Of a DNA stretch of 64,000 nt, positions 1-8,090 are shown piece by piece. Positions within the stretch are counted from its first letter, which is position 1. Each line of letters starts with the position of its first letter. The stretch comes from Clostridium_AF sediminicola (GTDB lineage Bacteria; Bacillota; Clostridia; Clostridiales; Clostridiaceae). Both the position numbers and the translations under genes were made by a program. The notes beneath the pieces were generated by a model. The model was not told where the DNA came from, did no database searches, and saw only the letters and a program-made list of their open reading frames with translations. The stretch spans positions 1 through 64,000 of the forward strand of contig NZ_BAABMF010000001.1 of assembly GCF_050402865.1 (NCBI RefSeq). Direction: 5' to 3'.

Positions 1-175
1 AAAAATTAGAACAGATTCCATTGAGAATAAATAGTAGCTTGTTAAAACCAGTTAAATCATTGGTGATCTTTAGCTTTTTACCATATTGTTCTCCACCAGG
101 TTGTAATATTGTAACTACAGAAGATTTTGATGATACATCAATTCCTACAACAAAGTCATTAATAAAATTATTCAT
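1..175 (-). CDS. IS110-family transposase, N-terminal part (runs off the left edge)
   Basis: The reverse strand reads from an ATG at 175 through 58 codons with no stop. The beginning MNNFINDFVVGIDVSS carries the GIDVS motif that opens the RuvC-like DEDD domain of IS110-family recombinases, including the first catalytic Asp. A ribosome site (AAAGGAGA) lies just before the ATG. IS110 enzymes cut and join through a DEDD domain plus a serine domain; only the first part is in view. The remainder lies outside the window, so I cannot say whether the gene is intact. Family assignment rests on the N-terminal motif and on the long non-coding stretch upstream, which is typical of IS110 elements. Confidence 0.8.
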   Translation of the reverse strand, partial: MNNFINDFVVGIDVSSKSSVVTILQPGGEQYGKKLKITNDLTGFNKLLFILNGICSNF

Positions 176-189
176 AAACATTCTCCTTT

Positions 190-400
190 GTTTGAATAGA
201 TTCCTCATTGGATATCAATGAACTATATCCTCGTTTGTTATTCGGGTAATTCTACAATATATAGAAACCCAACCAGTTACTCATAGAATTCATTGAATGA
301 GGTAACAGTCTAAACAGCGGGTATTGCATAAGCTCCCAGGAATTTAACGTCAATAACTCTATTCAAAATAATTTAGTTTCACTAGTTAGGGTTTACACTA
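190..400 (-). ncRNA. Non-coding end of the IS110 element; candidate bridge RNA
   Basis: About 250 bases upstream of the transposase contain no gene but do contain structure. On the minus strand a possible promoter reads TTGACG, 17 bases, TATGCA (near 352-325). It is followed by a stem-loop with arms CTCAT/ATGAG and GTTA/TAAC around 275-310. IS110-group elements are known to transcribe a bridge (seek) RNA from the non-coding end before the recombinase gene. I infer that role from position and folding. I have not identified the target-binding and donor-binding loops or the element boundary. Confidence 0.35.
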
Positions 401-444
401 AAAATATGAATATTCGTATATGTTTTTATACTTTTATAATACGA

Positions 445-556
445 GGAATTTATAAATTCCATCCTTCAGTGAGTAGAAGAAGCATATATAGCGTAAAAGT
501 CATCGTAACAAGCTTTAGAAATTCTTATTTATTTTCGTAATATATGCCTTTGTTCT
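445..556. repeat. Palindromic intergenic element, deletion form (copy 1)
   Basis: Bases 454-547 match 55683-55776 at 92 of 94 positions. The copy opens with a perfect 16-base palindrome GGAATTTATAAATTCC (445-460) and ends in TATATGCCTTTGTTC, the same end as the long copy near 55.89 kb. Relative to that copy it lacks a segment after the first palindrome half and the whole second inverted arm. It lies directly beside the IS110 non-coding end and upstream of the ketosynthase-like gene. The remaining bases up to 702 are AT-rich, with a small palindrome GTATAATTATAC near 597 and TATAAT boxes but no clear -35. Confidence 0.75.
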
Positions 557-702
557 ATTAAATATTGCGAAATTGTAAATATTTAATAAAAAATATAGTA
601 TAATTATACAATTGATAATATTTATGGTATAATAATCCCTGGATTGTGTTTATAAACTAATAATGCTAAATATTACAAAATAAAGTGAAGGAAGGTGACG
701 TT

Positions 703-1704
703 ATGTTTAATAACATAATAATAAAAGGAATTGGAATTTATCATCCTGAGAATATAGTTGAAAACGAATTTTTTGTTGATCATTTTTCTAAAATAGGAAT
801 TAATATCGAAGAAAATTTAAGAGGAATGGGTAGAGAAAAACGATATCTTTCTAATATAGATGGAGAAACTGTAATAACAATGGGTAAAGAGGCTTCACTT
901 AAAGCATTAAAAGAAGCTGATGTGATTCCGGAAGATATAGATATGTTGATTTTTGCTACGGATAGTCCTGAGTATACTTGTCCTACTAATGCTTTATTAT
1001 TAAATTCTGAATTAGGGGCTACTAATGCTGGCCTAACATTTGATATAAATACTAATTGTACTGGAATGCTATATGCAATTGATGTGGCTTGTAAAATGAT
1101 GAAAGGTAGTGAAAGTATAAAAAAAGTTTTAATTGTGGGAAGTTTACTTGCTAGTCTAATAGCATGTGAAAAAGATCCTGCGATATATGCAAACTTTGCT
1201 GATTCAGCAGCTGCATTAGTTTTGGAAAGTGTAGAAGAAAATACTGAAAGAGGATTTATAGACTCTGCTTGTGTAACTAATGCGTTTGTAAAAGATGGAT
1301 TTATGATGCCTAAAAAAGGTTTCTCTCAAATTTATAATGATGATATTGAAGTACATGATAAAAAGTTTCAGTTAAATCCATTTGATGCTAGTTTTGTACC
1401 AGAAGAATGGGTTAAGTTGATAAACAAGCTTTTAGAAAATAACAATTATAAGGCAGATGATATAAAACAATTCTTATTTTCTCAATATGCAAAACAAATG
1501 GGAGAAGGAACTTTGGACATGCTAGGATTATCTACGGATTTTCTTACATATGTAGGGCATATTTATGGATATACAGGTGTAACTAGTCCAATACTAGCAT
1601 ACTATCATGCTCTAGAAGAAAATAAAATAAAAAATGGGGATAATATTATATTTTGTTCAGTAGGAGCAGGATTTAATGCAATGGCAAATTTATATAAACA
1701 ATAA
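703..1704 (+). CDS. Beta-ketoacyl-ACP synthase III-like (FabH-fold) protein, atypical active site
   Basis: 333 residues, with the length and fold motifs of the thiolase superfamily FabH group. The nucleophile motif DINTNCTGM places the Cys at residue 119. The motif that normally carries the catalytic His (PHQAN) reads FSQYA here. The YGNTS motif that normally carries the Asn reads YGYTG. The C-terminal glycine-rich loop (SVGAGF) is kept. A retained Cys without His/Asn suggests acyl transfer or another non-decarboxylating reaction rather than a standard condensation (inference). I chose the ATG at 703 because AAGGAAGGTG lies 5 bases before it; a GTG at 685 is in frame but overlaps that site. 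No fatty-acid genes are nearby. Confidence 0.75.
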   Translation: MFNNIIIKGIGIYHPENIVENEFFVDHFSKIGINIEENLRGMGREKRYLSNIDGETVITMGKEASLKALKEADVIPEDIDMLIFATDSPEYTCPTNALLLNSELGATNAGLTFDINTNCTGMLYAIDVACKMMKGSESIKKVLIVGSLLASLIACEKDPAIYANFADSAAALVLESVEENTERGFIDSACVTNAFVKDGFMMPKKGFSQIYNDDIEVHDKKFQLNPFDASFVPEEWVKLINKLLENNNYKADDIKQFLFSQYAKQMGEGTLDMLGLSTDFLTYVGHIYGYTGVTSPILAYYHALEENKIKNGDNIIFCSVGAGFNAMANLYKQ

Positions 1705-1735
1705 AAAAGAAGGGGCTAAATATAGCCTCTTCTCC

Positions 1736-1766
1736 TTGTATAGGAACTTATATATGCCTTTGTTCT
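1736..1766. repeat. Remnant of the palindromic element (copy 3)
   Basis: TTGTATAGGAA at the left end matches the start of the long copy near 55583, and TATATATGCCTTTGTTC matches its right end at 55880. Everything between is missing. It sits between the convergent genes ending at 1704 and 1777. Confidence 0.5.
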
Positions 1767-1776
1767 TTGAAGTATT

Positions 1777-2151
1777 TTACAGTAGTGTATATGCTTCGTC
1801 TTTTGAACTTACAAATGTAAGTTTATCAAAGCCTGGACGAGTTTTTCCAAGTCTTACAAATTGTGATTGACCGATAAAATCACTTAATTTTACTACGAAT
1901 CTTTTCTTAAATGGACCTTCTATGTATAGCTTAATTGCGTTATTTAAAGCTTCTGCAACTTCTTTTGTAGATGGTTTTACTCCTCCAGCATCAACGATTA
2001 AGTTATATTCGTTTGCAGGTAAAGCATTAGATTTTTGTATGAATTCCTTACAAAATCTTTCACCTTGCTCCATTGAAAAAAAACCTTCTGCAAATGCTAT
2101 AAATACTTTCTTATTATGATCTACGATCATTTCATATTTTCCTGTTGCCAT
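1777..2151 (-). CDS. Small conserved hypothetical protein, possibly STAS/SpoIIAA-like fold
   Basis: 124 residues with no signal peptide and no membrane segment. It begins MATGKYEMIVDHNKKVF. The middle part (YNLIVDAGG followed by an amphipathic helix and FVVKLSD) has the alternating strand/helix rhythm of STAS-like domains, as in the SpoIIAA-like family. I see no motif that proves this. It starts at an ATG preceded by TTAGGAGGG and is convergent with the FabH-like gene. The role is unknown; it could be a small cytosolic regulatory or lipid-binding protein. Confidence 0.6.
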   Translation of the reverse strand: MATGKYEMIVDHNKKVFIAFAEGFFSMEQGERFCKEFIQKSNALPANEYNLIVDAGGVKPSTKEVAEALNNAIKLYIEGPFKKRFVVKLSDFIGQSQFVRLGKTRPGFDKLTFVSSKDEAYTLL

Positions 2152-2440
2152 GTTTTTAAAACCCTCCTAATATTTAATTTGATTGTCAAAATAAAACACT
2201 TATAAGTATATAATAAATTTATGGAAATCACAAGAAAAAACTTATAAATTAAATGAAAAAATTAATAATATTTAAAAATAAATTATACAAACGTTGCGAT
2301 AATTAAAAAAAGGTTATATTATTTGATTTTTTTACATAACTTGATATTGTATTAGGTCGATTCTTAGTATTTAAATATTTATAGCGGCATGGAGAATACA
2401 AAAAAACTATTTAATTTGAAAAGAAATTTATAAAACAATA

Positions 2441-2486
2441 TTGACAAAATGAACCTTGTTCACATATAATATATGAACAAGGTTCA
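2441..2486 (+). promoter_or_regulatory. MATE-TetR promoter with two TGAAC-N3-GTTCA operators
   Basis: TTGACA (2441-2446), 18 bases, TATAAT (2465-2470). TGAACCTTGTTCA (2450-2462) fills the spacer and TGAACAAGGTTCA (2474-2486) lies just after the -10 box. Each is a dyad of TGAAC and GTTCA around three bases, and the two sites are reverse complements of each other. The position would let a repressor occlude polymerase. The TetR gene at the end of the operon is the obvious candidate. Confidence 0.8.
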
Positions 2487-2544
2487 TTTTGGTTGGTCAA
2501 GAGTTAATAGGATCTTAATAAGTTTAATTTGGAAGGTGAAAATT

Positions 2545-3900
2545 ATGGACGATAAAAGAATAAAATTATTAAAAGACGCCCCTGTAAAGAAAGCTATAAA
2601 TTCAATGGCTTTACCTGCTATTATAGGATTCATTGTAACTGCTATATATAATGTTGTAGATACAATGTTTGTTGCTTGGTTGGGAACTGGAGCTACTGGA
2701 GCTACACAAGTTATATTTCCTGTTGCTATGTTGATTTCATCAATTGGGTTATGTTTTGGTATTGGTGGAGGAACCTTTGTATCACGATTACTTGGTAATA
2801 AAGATTATGAAAAGGCTAATAAAGTAGCATCTACGGCATTGTTTAGCTCGATTATTATTAGTGTATTATTTACAGCATTATCAATTATATTTATAGAACC
2901 GTTATTAACACTATTTGGAGCAAGTTCAACAATTATGGATTTATCTAAATCGTATGGATTCTATATATTATTAGGAAGTCTATTCCAAATGGGTAATATG
3001 TCTATGAACAACTTACTTAGATCAGAGGGCAGCGCAAAAATGTCTATGATTGGTATGGCAACAGGAGCTGCTATAAATATAATTTTGGATCCAATTTTAA
3101 TATTTGGACTTGATTTAGGAATAGCAGGGGCAGCCATAGCTACTACAACATCACAAGCTATTACTTTTCTTATATTGTTATCACAATATTTAAGACATAA
3201 AACTGTAACAAGAATAAGCTTTAAGTTTTTTACACTATCTAAAGAAATTTACTCTCAAATTTTTAAGATAGGAATACCTACGTTTTTAAGACAAGTATTA
3301 TTTAGTTTTTCAATTGGTTTTATGAATCAGGCTGCTGTTGGGACAGGTGGTGACTCGCTATTAGCTGCTATTGGGATTGTGACAAAATTAATTATGGTAC
3401 CAAATTATATAATATTTGGTATTGGACAAGGGTTTCAACCTGTAGCAGGATACAATTTTGGTGCAGGGAATGATGAGCGTGTTAAAGATTCTTTAGCTTA
3501 TTCAATAAAAATAAGTGCTATGGTTTCAATCACTAGTGCGGTTATTCTAATAGTCTTTGGCGAACAACTAATGAATATATTCAAAGCTGCTGAAGAAGTC
3601 GTGATTTATGGGGTTAAAGGATTGAGATATTTTTCTCTGAGCTTAGTGTTAATGTCAGTAACAAATACTATAAGTATCTATTATCAAGCTATAGGAAAAG
3701 GAAAAGAATCATTAATTTTATCAGTGGCAAGGCAAGGAATTTTCTTTATCCCAGCAATATTTATTCTACCAGGAATTTTGGGTGTTGAAGGAGTCTTGAT
3801 TTCTCAACCTGTAGCGGATATACTTACTATGATATTAACTATGGGGATGTATATTCCATTTGCTAAGAAAAAACGTCTTGAAGCGGAGATGAGAATATGA
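2545..3900 (+). CDS. MATE family efflux transporter
   Basis: 451 residues with about twelve hydrophobic segments, in the two-bundle arrangement of MATE exporters. N-terminal sequence APVKKAINSMALPAIIG and the repeated GAAxNIILDPILIF and QPVAGYNFGA motifs are typical of the family. MATE proteins expel drugs or toxic metabolites using Na+ or H+ gradients. An in-frame ATG at 2473 lies inside the operator, so I chose the ATG at 2545, which has GGAAGGTG 6 bases upstream. It overlaps the TetR gene by four bases (ATGA), so the two are co-translated. The substrate cannot be inferred. Confidence 0.9.
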   Translation: MDDKRIKLLKDAPVKKAINSMALPAIIGFIVTAIYNVVDTMFVAWLGTGATGATQVIFPVAMLISSIGLCFGIGGGTFVSRLLGNKDYEKANKVASTALFSSIIISVLFTALSIIFIEPLLTLFGASSTIMDLSKSYGFYILLGSLFQMGNMSMNNLLRSEGSAKMSMIGMATGAAINIILDPILIFGLDLGIAGAAIATTTSQAITFLILLSQYLRHKTVTRISFKFFTLSKEIYSQIFKIGIPTFLRQVLFSFSIGFMNQAAVGTGGDSLLAAIGIVTKLIMVPNYIIFGIGQGFQPVAGYNFGAGNDERVKDSLAYSIKISAMVSITSAVILIVFGEQLMNIFKAAEEVVIYGVKGLRYFSLSLVLMSVTNTISIYYQAIGKGKESLILSVARQGIFFIPAIFILPGILGVEGVLISQPVADILTMILTMGMYIPFAKKKRLEAEMRI

Positions 3901-4454
3901 GAAAAAAAGCAGTAACAAAAGATTCTATTATTGAAATGGCAGCTGAAATAATTGAAGAAAAAGGCACGGCGCAATGTAATATGCGGGAAATAGCAGCACG
4001 GTTAGGAATAGCTGTAGGTACACTTTATAATTATTATAATTCAAGAAATTTACTACTCAATGATTTATTTCATCAAAGCTGGAACAAAACATTTCAAAGT
4101 CTAGAGATAATTCAAAACGCAGAGATTAGTTTTGAAGAAAAGATTAAAAAATTAGTTTTTGTAATTACTGATGATATCAATAAACGTGGTGGATTAGGAT
4201 TAGAATTAATGAAAACACAAGATAAAGATTTAGATTTTAAAAAATCTCAGAAATTCGTTGACGTAAGGAATCATATTGTTAAAATTATTACTAATATATA
4301 TATGATAGAAAACCAAGAGAAAAAACTTGGTTATTCAGATGAGGAATTGACTACATTATCTCGATGGATATATGCAATAGTCAATGATAGTTTAATGAGA
4401 AAGAAAGAATTTACGGATACTCAATTTGAGCTATTGTTTAAAATTTTAAGATAA
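3897..4454 (+). CDS. TetR/AcrR family transcriptional regulator
   Basis: 185 residues. The N-terminal helix-turn-helix shows NMREIAARLGIAVGTLYNYYNSRNLLLNDLF (residues about 29-59), the TetR signature. The C-terminal ligand-binding part is all helical and diverged, as usual. It overlaps the MATE stop codon by four bases. It very probably represses its own operon through the two TGAAC-N3-GTTCA sites at 2450-2486, releasing DNA when the exported compound binds. Regulator-last order makes the repressor level follow the pump. Confidence 0.9.
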   Translation: MRKKAVTKDSIIEMAAEIIEEKGTAQCNMREIAARLGIAVGTLYNYYNSRNLLLNDLFHQSWNKTFQSLEIIQNAEISFEEKIKKLVFVITDDINKRGGLGLELMKTQDKDLDFKKSQKFVDVRNHIVKIITNIYMIENQEKKLGYSDEELTTLSRWIYAIVNDSLMRKKEFTDTQFELLFKILR

Positions 4455-4456
4455 TG

Positions 4457-4612
4457 TTTTGTTTTAAGTAGCTGTTGATTTTGTGAGCAATTTATAGTGA
4501 AGAGTTATGGACACCTTTCGCAAGTGAAGGCTTTTAATTAAATAAAAGATGAAATATCTTCCTTTTGCATAGCAAAAGATCAGATTTACCGTTAGCGAAG
4601 TTAACAAAATCT
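4457..4612 (-). repeat. Heptad-arm hairpin element, copy C
   Basis: On the minus strand it contains the same ordered modules as the copy at 21.9 kb: a GTTAGC-type hairpin, a CTTTTGC..GCAAAAG hairpin, and CTTCACTTGCGAAAGG. It ends with a short 7-mer arm (AGTGAAG AGTTATGG read on the plus strand at 4497-4510). Its outer end (TTTTAAGTAGCTGTTGATTT, 4462-4481) is the reverse complement of bases near 12100-12122. One arm is largely lost. Confidence 0.65.
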
Positions 4613-4621
4613 AAATATATC

Positions 4622-4653
4622 GAGTCTATTCAATATGAATAGGCTCTTTTTTT
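4622..4653 (+). terminator. Terminator of the MATE-TetR operon
   Basis: GAGTCTATTC and GAATAGGCTC form a 10-bp stem with one G-U pair around a 5-base loop, followed by seven T residues. Confidence 0.8.
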
Positions 4654-4681
4654 ATAAAATAAATAAATGGGGCTATATTTA

Positions 4682-4690
4682 TGATATAAT
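4682..4690 (+). promoter_or_regulatory. Extended -10 promoter for the 4747-6690 operon
   Basis: TGATATAAT is an extended -10 box about 57 bases before the first start codon. No convincing -35 is visible. The same TTTATGATATAAT context recurs before the gene at 16608. Confidence 0.5.
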
Positions 4691-4746
4691 AGTTGGGTAA
4701 TTATGAATATTATAGATTGTTAATTTAATATAAAGGGAGAAAAGTA

Positions 4747-5616
4747 ATGGTTATTAAAAAAAATATTTCAAAACACCTAATCATCGGAAGTATAATTATT
4801 TTAGTATCACTAATAGCTAATGTGTTATTTGCGTGGACAAAGAGAATTGATGAACCAATTTTCTTTGAACATTTTATAGAAGAAGCAGTTTATAATAATA
4901 ATTCAAGTTTTATAGAGATTCATTATATAACAAATGCTAATGATACAAGAAAACTTATGAATTTAAAATTCGAAGAATTATCTAATTATATTTATGTTGA
5001 GCACAACAATGAAGATAATGGAAAATACTACAAACATCATATAGCACATTTACAAATTGTCTTTTGTGATGAAGATATGAAGAAATTAGAAGATAATAAA
5101 AAGATAGTTTTAAAAAATGCAATCGCACAATTTTCAGATGGAAAGGAACAAGCTGTAGATATAGGCGAAATTGTTTTACTTCCAATAGACAAAAACAAGG
5201 AAAGATTAAGAAGTACCATGAGTAGTTCATCATCAAATCATACATCAAGAACGTCATACGATATTAATAAAAAAATCAAAATAACGAAGGTTGAATCAGA
5301 AATTCTTGATGAAGCATCAAATATTTTTAAAGTTGGAATTTCAGCAGGTAGTGATCTATATAGCAGTTCTAAAAACAGGGAATCAAGAACAAAAATTAGT
5401 GATATAAAGTTTCCAATAGTTGCTGAAAATACTTTAACAATTGATACAGAAGCAGTTCCTGATAGCGAATCTTTCTTCTTCTGCAGAATGTTATTAAAGC
5501 TTTCTTATGAAGATGACGATGGAAATAGCGGTATAATTGAAGTGTTAAATATGAGATACGAACCGTATTTATCGGAAAAAAATATAAGAGAATATGTTAA
5601 GAGTAAAGGAGAATAA
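4747..5616 (+). CDS. Membrane-anchored extracytoplasmic protein of unknown function
   Basis: 289 residues. One hydrophobic helix at residues about 11-31 follows a lysine-rich start (MVIKKNISKH), so the rest should lie outside the cell. The body is charged, with a Ser-rich stretch (STMSSSSSNHTSRTS, about residues 157-171) that looks like a linker between two beta-rich halves. I do not recognise a family. AAAGGGAGA precedes the ATG. It is the first gene of a three-gene operon with a multi-helix membrane protein and a lipoprotein, which suggests a cell-envelope assembly. Confidence 0.75.
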   Translation: MVIKKNISKHLIIGSIIILVSLIANVLFAWTKRIDEPIFFEHFIEEAVYNNNSSFIEIHYITNANDTRKLMNLKFEELSNYIYVEHNNEDNGKYYKHHIAHLQIVFCDEDMKKLEDNKKIVLKNAIAQFSDGKEQAVDIGEIVLLPIDKNKERLRSTMSSSSSNHTSRTSYDINKKIKITKVESEILDEASNIFKVGISAGSDLYSSSKNRESRTKISDIKFPIVAENTLTIDTEAVPDSESFFFCRMLLKLSYEDDDGNSGIIEVLNMRYEPYLSEKNIREYVKSKGE

Positions 5617-5617
5617 G

Positions 5618-6175
5618 ATGGGGAAAGCTTACAGTAAGTTATTTACAGGTGTTTTGTTTACAGTTATAAATATAAATATAGGTCCTATTGATATTCTACC
5701 GAATTTTATTGGGTATATTATAATTTTAAACGGGCTTTCAATTTTACATACAGAAACATCAATAAAAGATTATAAACACTCTTCTTTTATTTGTTATTTC
5801 CTCTTGATTGAAAGTATTGTCAGCATGTGCTTGCCTAATTATCTCAACATTGAGTATTTAACAACTACATCAGTAGGTTGGATGGTAATAAGCAATCTTG
5901 CACAATTATTCTTCGTTTATTTTACTTATACAGCTTCCATAGAATTATTGGGACAAAGCAGTAATTCTGAGCTTAGTGAAACTTTAAAATCAGGAAGATC
6001 AGGCTACGTATATACTATGATGGTAATTATAATGATATACACATTCCTGCCAAATTTAAGTGCTGATATAAGAACAATGGTTATAATTGGTTGTATTGTA
6101 GTAGGGTTCATTATGTTGATAAACTTTTTAGTTAATTTAAATAGACTTAAGAAGTATTTCTTGGCAGCAATATAA
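5618..6175 (+). CDS. Integral membrane protein of unknown function (about 5-6 helices)
   Basis: 185 residues with about five or six hydrophobic segments and short charged loops. The N-terminal motif INIGPIDILPNFIGYIIILNGLSIL resembles small clostridial membrane proteins annotated only as hypothetical. The ATG at 5618 has AAAGGAG 6 bases upstream and lies one base after the previous stop codon, so it is translationally coupled. It probably works with its operon partners; no enzyme motif is visible. Confidence 0.75.
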   Translation: MGKAYSKLFTGVLFTVININIGPIDILPNFIGYIIILNGLSILHTETSIKDYKHSSFICYFLLIESIVSMCLPNYLNIEYLTTTSVGWMVISNLAQLFFVYFTYTASIELLGQSSNSELSETLKSGRSGYVYTMMVIIMIYTFLPNLSADIRTMVIIGCIVVGFIMLINFLVNLNRLKKYFLAAI

Positions 6176-6204
6176 GGTGAAAAACAAAGTATAAAGGAGA
6201 AAAA

Positions 6205-6690
6205 ATGAAAGCAAAGAGAATAATAACAATAATCGCTATAACAGCTTTAACGATTAGTTTATTTACTGGGTGTGGAATTAGTAATATGAATAGAATCTAC
6301 AATGATAATAGTAAAATAGCGGACATGGCTGATACCTTTGGATTAGATGAAAGTGAAGAAATGATTGAAGAAGGTAGCTATAAAGGGAAATTCAAACTGA
6401 ATGGAAGTGGAACCATTTGGAGATATGAGAGTGATGAAGATTTCGATTTGGAAGTACCATATAACTTATCAGTAAAAAGTGGAAAAGCTAAAATTGTTTT
6501 AATATCACCTGATAATACAGTTACTACACTTATTGAAAATACAGATAAAGCAACAATAGATGGAAATACGACTCTATCTATACCTGTTAGAAAAGGCATT
6601 AATCGCATAAAGGTAGTAGGTTACAAAAAATCAGATATTGATATTGAGCTACATATAAAAAAAGGTACATTTGAAAAAATAAGTTTTTAG
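6205..6690 (+). CDS. Predicted lipoprotein of unknown function
   Basis: 161 residues. The signal peptide ends in a lipobox (LFTGC, Cys about residue 23), so the mature protein should be lipid-anchored on the outer face of the membrane. The mature part is short and beta-rich, with no motif I recognise. The form GTIWRYESDEDFDLEVPYNL followed by repeated short strands could be a small beta-sandwich. It is the last gene of the operon and is followed by a strong terminator. Confidence 0.75.
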   Translation: MKAKRIITIIAITALTISLFTGCGISNMNRIYNDNSKIADMADTFGLDESEEMIEEGSYKGKFKLNGSGTIWRYESDEDFDLEVPYNLSVKSGKAKIVLISPDNTVTTLIENTDKATIDGNTTLSIPVRKGINRIKVVGYKKSDIDIELHIKKGTFEKISF

Positions 6691-6713
6691 TAAGTAGTAA
6701 AATAAAAATTATA

Positions 6714-6748
6714 AAAATAGCCTGTAATTTTCAATTACAGGCTATTTT
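6714..6748. terminator. Bidirectional terminator between convergent lipoprotein genes
   Basis: AAAATAGCCTGTAATT pairs with AATTACAGGCTATTTT around a very short loop. A/T runs on both sides allow function in both directions. Confidence 0.85.
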
Positions 6749-6762
6749 AAGGAGTTTAAATA

Positions 6763-7974
6763 TTAGTCATATGCAGGAAATTGAGAAAAATTGGAATCGG
6801 TAATATCTTTCATATTTACCCAACCTTCATTTCCGTCAGCAGCTTTCATATAAACCCATTCTTTATTATCTGTTGTTGTTAGAGTTACTTTTTGACCACT
6901 ATTAATTGTACTATTTTTGGATTCTAAATCTTTTTCTTTATAAGATGTTACTGAATTTTTAATATCAAGAACAATACGAGTTTTATAATCAGAATCATAT
7001 TTATGAATATTATCAATCAAAGAGCAATAAGTAGAATAATATGTAAATAAATTTCTACCAAACCAAGTTCCTAAAGTATCTAATCTTACAGGCGCTTCTA
7101 TACCTTTGCTTTCTAAAAGTACAGCTTTATAGTCAAAATCTTCTTCATTATTTGAATCATACTCTGAGCTGTGAACTAGGAATCCTGGTACTGAACCAAC
7201 AGTTACAAAGGCATTATTTCCATCAGGAGCAATTATTGAATATAGTTCAGTTACAGGGTCCATACTTGGTCCATAATCAATAATTCCTATCATATTCATA
7301 GCTGTGCCAAATTTATCTTTGAATTTAACAATAACGAAGTAATCACTTTCTGGAGCTTCAAGACAGAGTTCTATTGGATCATAACCTTTGACTGTAAGCT
7401 TTCCATTAAATTCATCAACAATTTCATATCTTATTTCTTCATCTTTACCATCTTCATTAATGTCAAAATATATTGTACTATTTAATTTAAATTTATAAAA
7501 GTTGGAACCTATTTTTTTTATTAGTCCATTATTAGAATTAGTAGAAGTAGTAGTGGAACTGCCTGTATCATTTTCTTGTCCTTGAGGGGTTCCAACATAT
7601 AAATAGTAATAGCCTTCACCTTGTTCAATTCCGTAGCCAAGTGCTAAAAGTTTGTCCACATATTTTTTGAAATCTTCATTTGTTTTGTAAAGTTCGAATT
7701 GTTTAATATCTTCATCATAAAATCCACCTGGAGAATTATCAAGAAATTCGTGAAGTTTTGTTTCATATTCAACTAAGGAGGCTTTTAATTCTTCATCTGA
7801 AAGTTTAGTTATTTTGTTTTCCTCTTTTGCTTTCTTTTCTTTCATCTCAACTTCAGCTCTAACTTCTTCTTTGAGTTTGTTTCTTTCTTCTTCATTAGTT
7901 TTAGAACATCCTGAAAATACTAATGACAATATTAGTACACTAAATAAAACACTCCACTTTTTTTTCAATATCAA
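6763..7974 (-). CDS. Lipoprotein with C-terminal bacterial SH3 domain
   Basis: 403 residues. Lipobox VFSGC puts Cys at about residue 23. A charged, coiled-coil-like segment follows (about residues 28-70, rich in E and K), then a Ser/Thr/Asn linker (about 138-150). The central domain carries an acidic DINEDGKDEE loop, which may bind Ca2+. The last 45 residues (INSGQKVTLTTTDNKEW, then EGWVNMKDI) form an SH3b/YgiM-type domain, commonly used to bind the cell wall. The substrate is unknown. It is monocistronic, with no clear promoter seen. Confidence 0.8.
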   Translation of the reverse strand: MILKKKWSVLFSVLILSLVFSGCSKTNEEERNKLKEEVRAEVEMKEKKAKEENKITKLSDEELKASLVEYETKLHEFLDNSPGGFYDEDIKQFELYKTNEDFKKYVDKLLALGYGIEQGEGYYYLYVGTPQGQENDTGSSTTTSTNSNNGLIKKIGSNFYKFKLNSTIYFDINEDGKDEEIRYEIVDEFNGKLTVKGYDPIELCLEAPESDYFVIVKFKDKFGTAMNMIGIIDYGPSMDPVTELYSIIAPDGNNAFVTVGSVPGFLVHSSEYDSNNEEDFDYKAVLLESKGIEAPVRLDTLGTWFGRNLFTYYSTYCSLIDNIHKYDSDYKTRIVLDIKNSVTSYKEKDLESKNSTINSGQKVTLTTTDNKEWVYMKAADGNEGWVNMKDITDSNFSQFPAYD

Positions 7975-8090
7975 TCACCCCGTTGTAAGAATTAATCCAA
8001 TATATACATATGTAGTATTAATATGTATATAACATGAACATATGTATATAATAGACTAATTATGTAATGAAATCAAGAATATATCTATGG

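Noticed and set aside
1676..1870. Open frame overlapping the end of the FabH-like gene
   Set aside because: It runs through a repeat remnant and antisense to the gene at 1777; no coding character.
2473..2544. Upstream ATG for the MATE gene
   Set aside because: It lies inside the operator next to the -10 box; the ATG at 2545 has a proper ribosome site.
5037..5257. Open frames on the minus strand inside the gene at 4747
   Set aside because: Shadows of the coding strand with unusual composition and no ribosome site.
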